64,000 nucleotides of DNA, taken from contig NZ_CP150254.1 in assembly GCF_037975445.1 (NCBI RefSeq), positions 1,114,001-1,178,000 on the forward strand, given 5' to 3'. A program made the position numbers and the translations under genes. Below are positions 63,292 through 64,000 of this stretch, piece by piece; position 1 is the first letter of the stretch, and every line of letters starts with the position of its first letter. This DNA comes from Peribacillus sp. FSL P2-0133. Lineage in GTDB: Bacteria; Bacillota; Bacilli; Bacillales; DSM-1321. The notes beneath the pieces were generated by a model. The model had not been told where the DNA came from. It searched no databases and was given only the letters and a program-made list of their open reading frames with translations.

Positions 63292-64000
63292 ATGTTGAAA
63301 GATTTAATGAGATATCCAATCATCCAAGCACCGATGGCAGGAGGAGCTTCCACCCCGAAGCTTGCGGCTTCAGTATCCAATGCAGGAGGATTGGGCTTTC
63401 TCGCAGCTGGCTATAAGACTGCAGAAGAGATGAAGGACGAGATAGGGCAGACCCGTCAGTTGACTGAGCACCCTTTTGGCGTGAATGTCTTTGTGCCAGG
63501 CAACGAGGCGGTGGATGAAAATATATTATCTGCCTATCGTGAAAAGATCGAAAAAGAGGCCGAGAGCGTTGGGGCTGAGATTGGAAAAGCCGATAGTGAT
63601 GACGATGATTGGGAAAATAAAATAACGGTATTGAAGGAGGCCGGGGTCGCCGTCGTCAGTTTTACGTTTGGATGTCCAACGGATGATGTAATAAGGGAGC
63701 TCCAGAATGTCGGTTCCCTTATAGCCGTGACAGTAACCAACCTTCAGGAAGCAAAAAGGGCGGCGGAAGGAGGTGCGGATGTACTATGTGTACAGGGGTT
63801 TGAAGCAGGGGGTCACCGGGGCAGCTTTGAAAACCGCACAGAAGATGATTACGGTCTTTTAGTTTTGATACGGTTGATACAAGGTGAGCTGAACCTGCCG
63901 ATCATTGCGGCGGGTGGATTGATGCATGGAAAGGATATCGCAGCCGTGCTCGAAGCGGGAGCAACAGCGGCACAATTGGGAACAGCTTTCCTTCGCTGTC
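63292..64000 (+). CDS. Nitronate monooxygenase family protein, 3' end outside window
   Basis: 236 codons are visible from ATG 63292 (AAAAGGAG about 9 bp upstream; the ATG at 63287 is out of frame and stops at once). YPIIQAPMAGGASTPKLAASVSNAGGLGFLAAG is the FMN-site start, and QGFEAGGHRGSFEN and IAAGGLMHGKDIAAVLEAGATAAQLGTAFLRC follow. It is a nitronate monooxygenase of the class that detoxifies propionate-3-nitronate and related compounds. It is a distinct subtype from the 39062 gene (longer N-terminal insert, His in GGHRG). Confidence 0.88.
   Translation, partial: MLKDLMRYPIIQAPMAGGASTPKLAASVSNAGGLGFLAAGYKTAEEMKDEIGQTRQLTEHPFGVNVFVPGNEAVDENILSAYREKIEKEAESVGAEIGKADSDDDDWENKITVLKEAGVAVVSFTFGCPTDDVIRELQNVGSLIAVTVTNLQEAKRAAEGGADVLCVQGFEAGGHRGSFENRTEDDYGLLVLIRLIQGELNLPIIAAGGLMHGKDIAAVLEAGATAAQLGTAFLRC

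Overview
The window reads as chromosome from a low-GC, spore-forming Bacillaceae bacterium, most like the Peribacillus (former Bacillus simplex) group. The grounds are gene content and signals: B. subtilis-like PpaC, CspD-type cold shock protein, Spx paralog, a YjcZ-type sporulation peptide, strong AGGAGG ribosome sites, TTG/GTG starts and U-tailed terminators. The species is an inference. No rRNA, tRNA, CRISPR array, prophage or intact insertion sequence was seen.

Region 1 (1-23600) is a purine/allantoin and glyoxylate region. It holds an NCS1 permease (5' end outside the window), allantoinase 1, an IclR regulator, and a five-gene carbon module: split transketolase, DUF1537 sugar-acid kinase, a glyoxylate-carboligase-like ThDP enzyme and a TIM-barrel isomerase. 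An M20 allantoate-type amidohydrolase, a divergent PucR regulator, allantoinase 2, (S)-ureidoglycine aminohydrolase, a small cupin, an NCS2 permease, malate synthase G and PucG follow. A broken allC copy and a 30-codon allantoinase relic flank pucG, so an older pucG-centred cluster seems to have decayed beside newer genes. Together these would take allantoin to ureidoglycine/ureidoglycolate and glyoxylate. Glyoxylate could then leave by malate synthase, by transamination, or through the carboligase/isomerase/transketolase module, whose exact chemistry is not known.

Region 2 (23700-39000) is a phenylacetate island: hotdog thioesterase, acetate-symporter-like permease with its DUF485 partner, PaaK, ferredoxin, PaaABCD, an EthD-like protein, three crotonase-fold enzymes, an aldehyde dehydrogenase, PaaH, a PaaJ-type thiolase, PaaX and PaaY. 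No paaE reductase gene is present and no MaoC domain is fused to the dehydrogenase. The paaK and paaA promoters share an inverted-repeat operator candidate.

Region 3 (39000-64000) is housekeeping and accessory sequence: FMN oxygenases, DedA, a YjcZ peptide, a phosphoesterase, a CzcD-type exporter, a two-component system, an Spx paralog lacking one CXXC cysteine, a molybdate permease with an apparently collapsed modA, a GNAT pseudogene and a cold shock gene. A cobalamin-riboswitch-controlled class I ribonucleotide reductase operon with a flavodoxin comes next, then PpaC, a SulP transporter, a broken PucR/CdaR-family regulator, a c-di-GMP-I riboswitch in front of a zinc-ribbon peptide, an MFS exporter, a CitMHS transporter, a Cu/Zn SOD lipoprotein, TrhO and a truncated nitronate monooxygenase.
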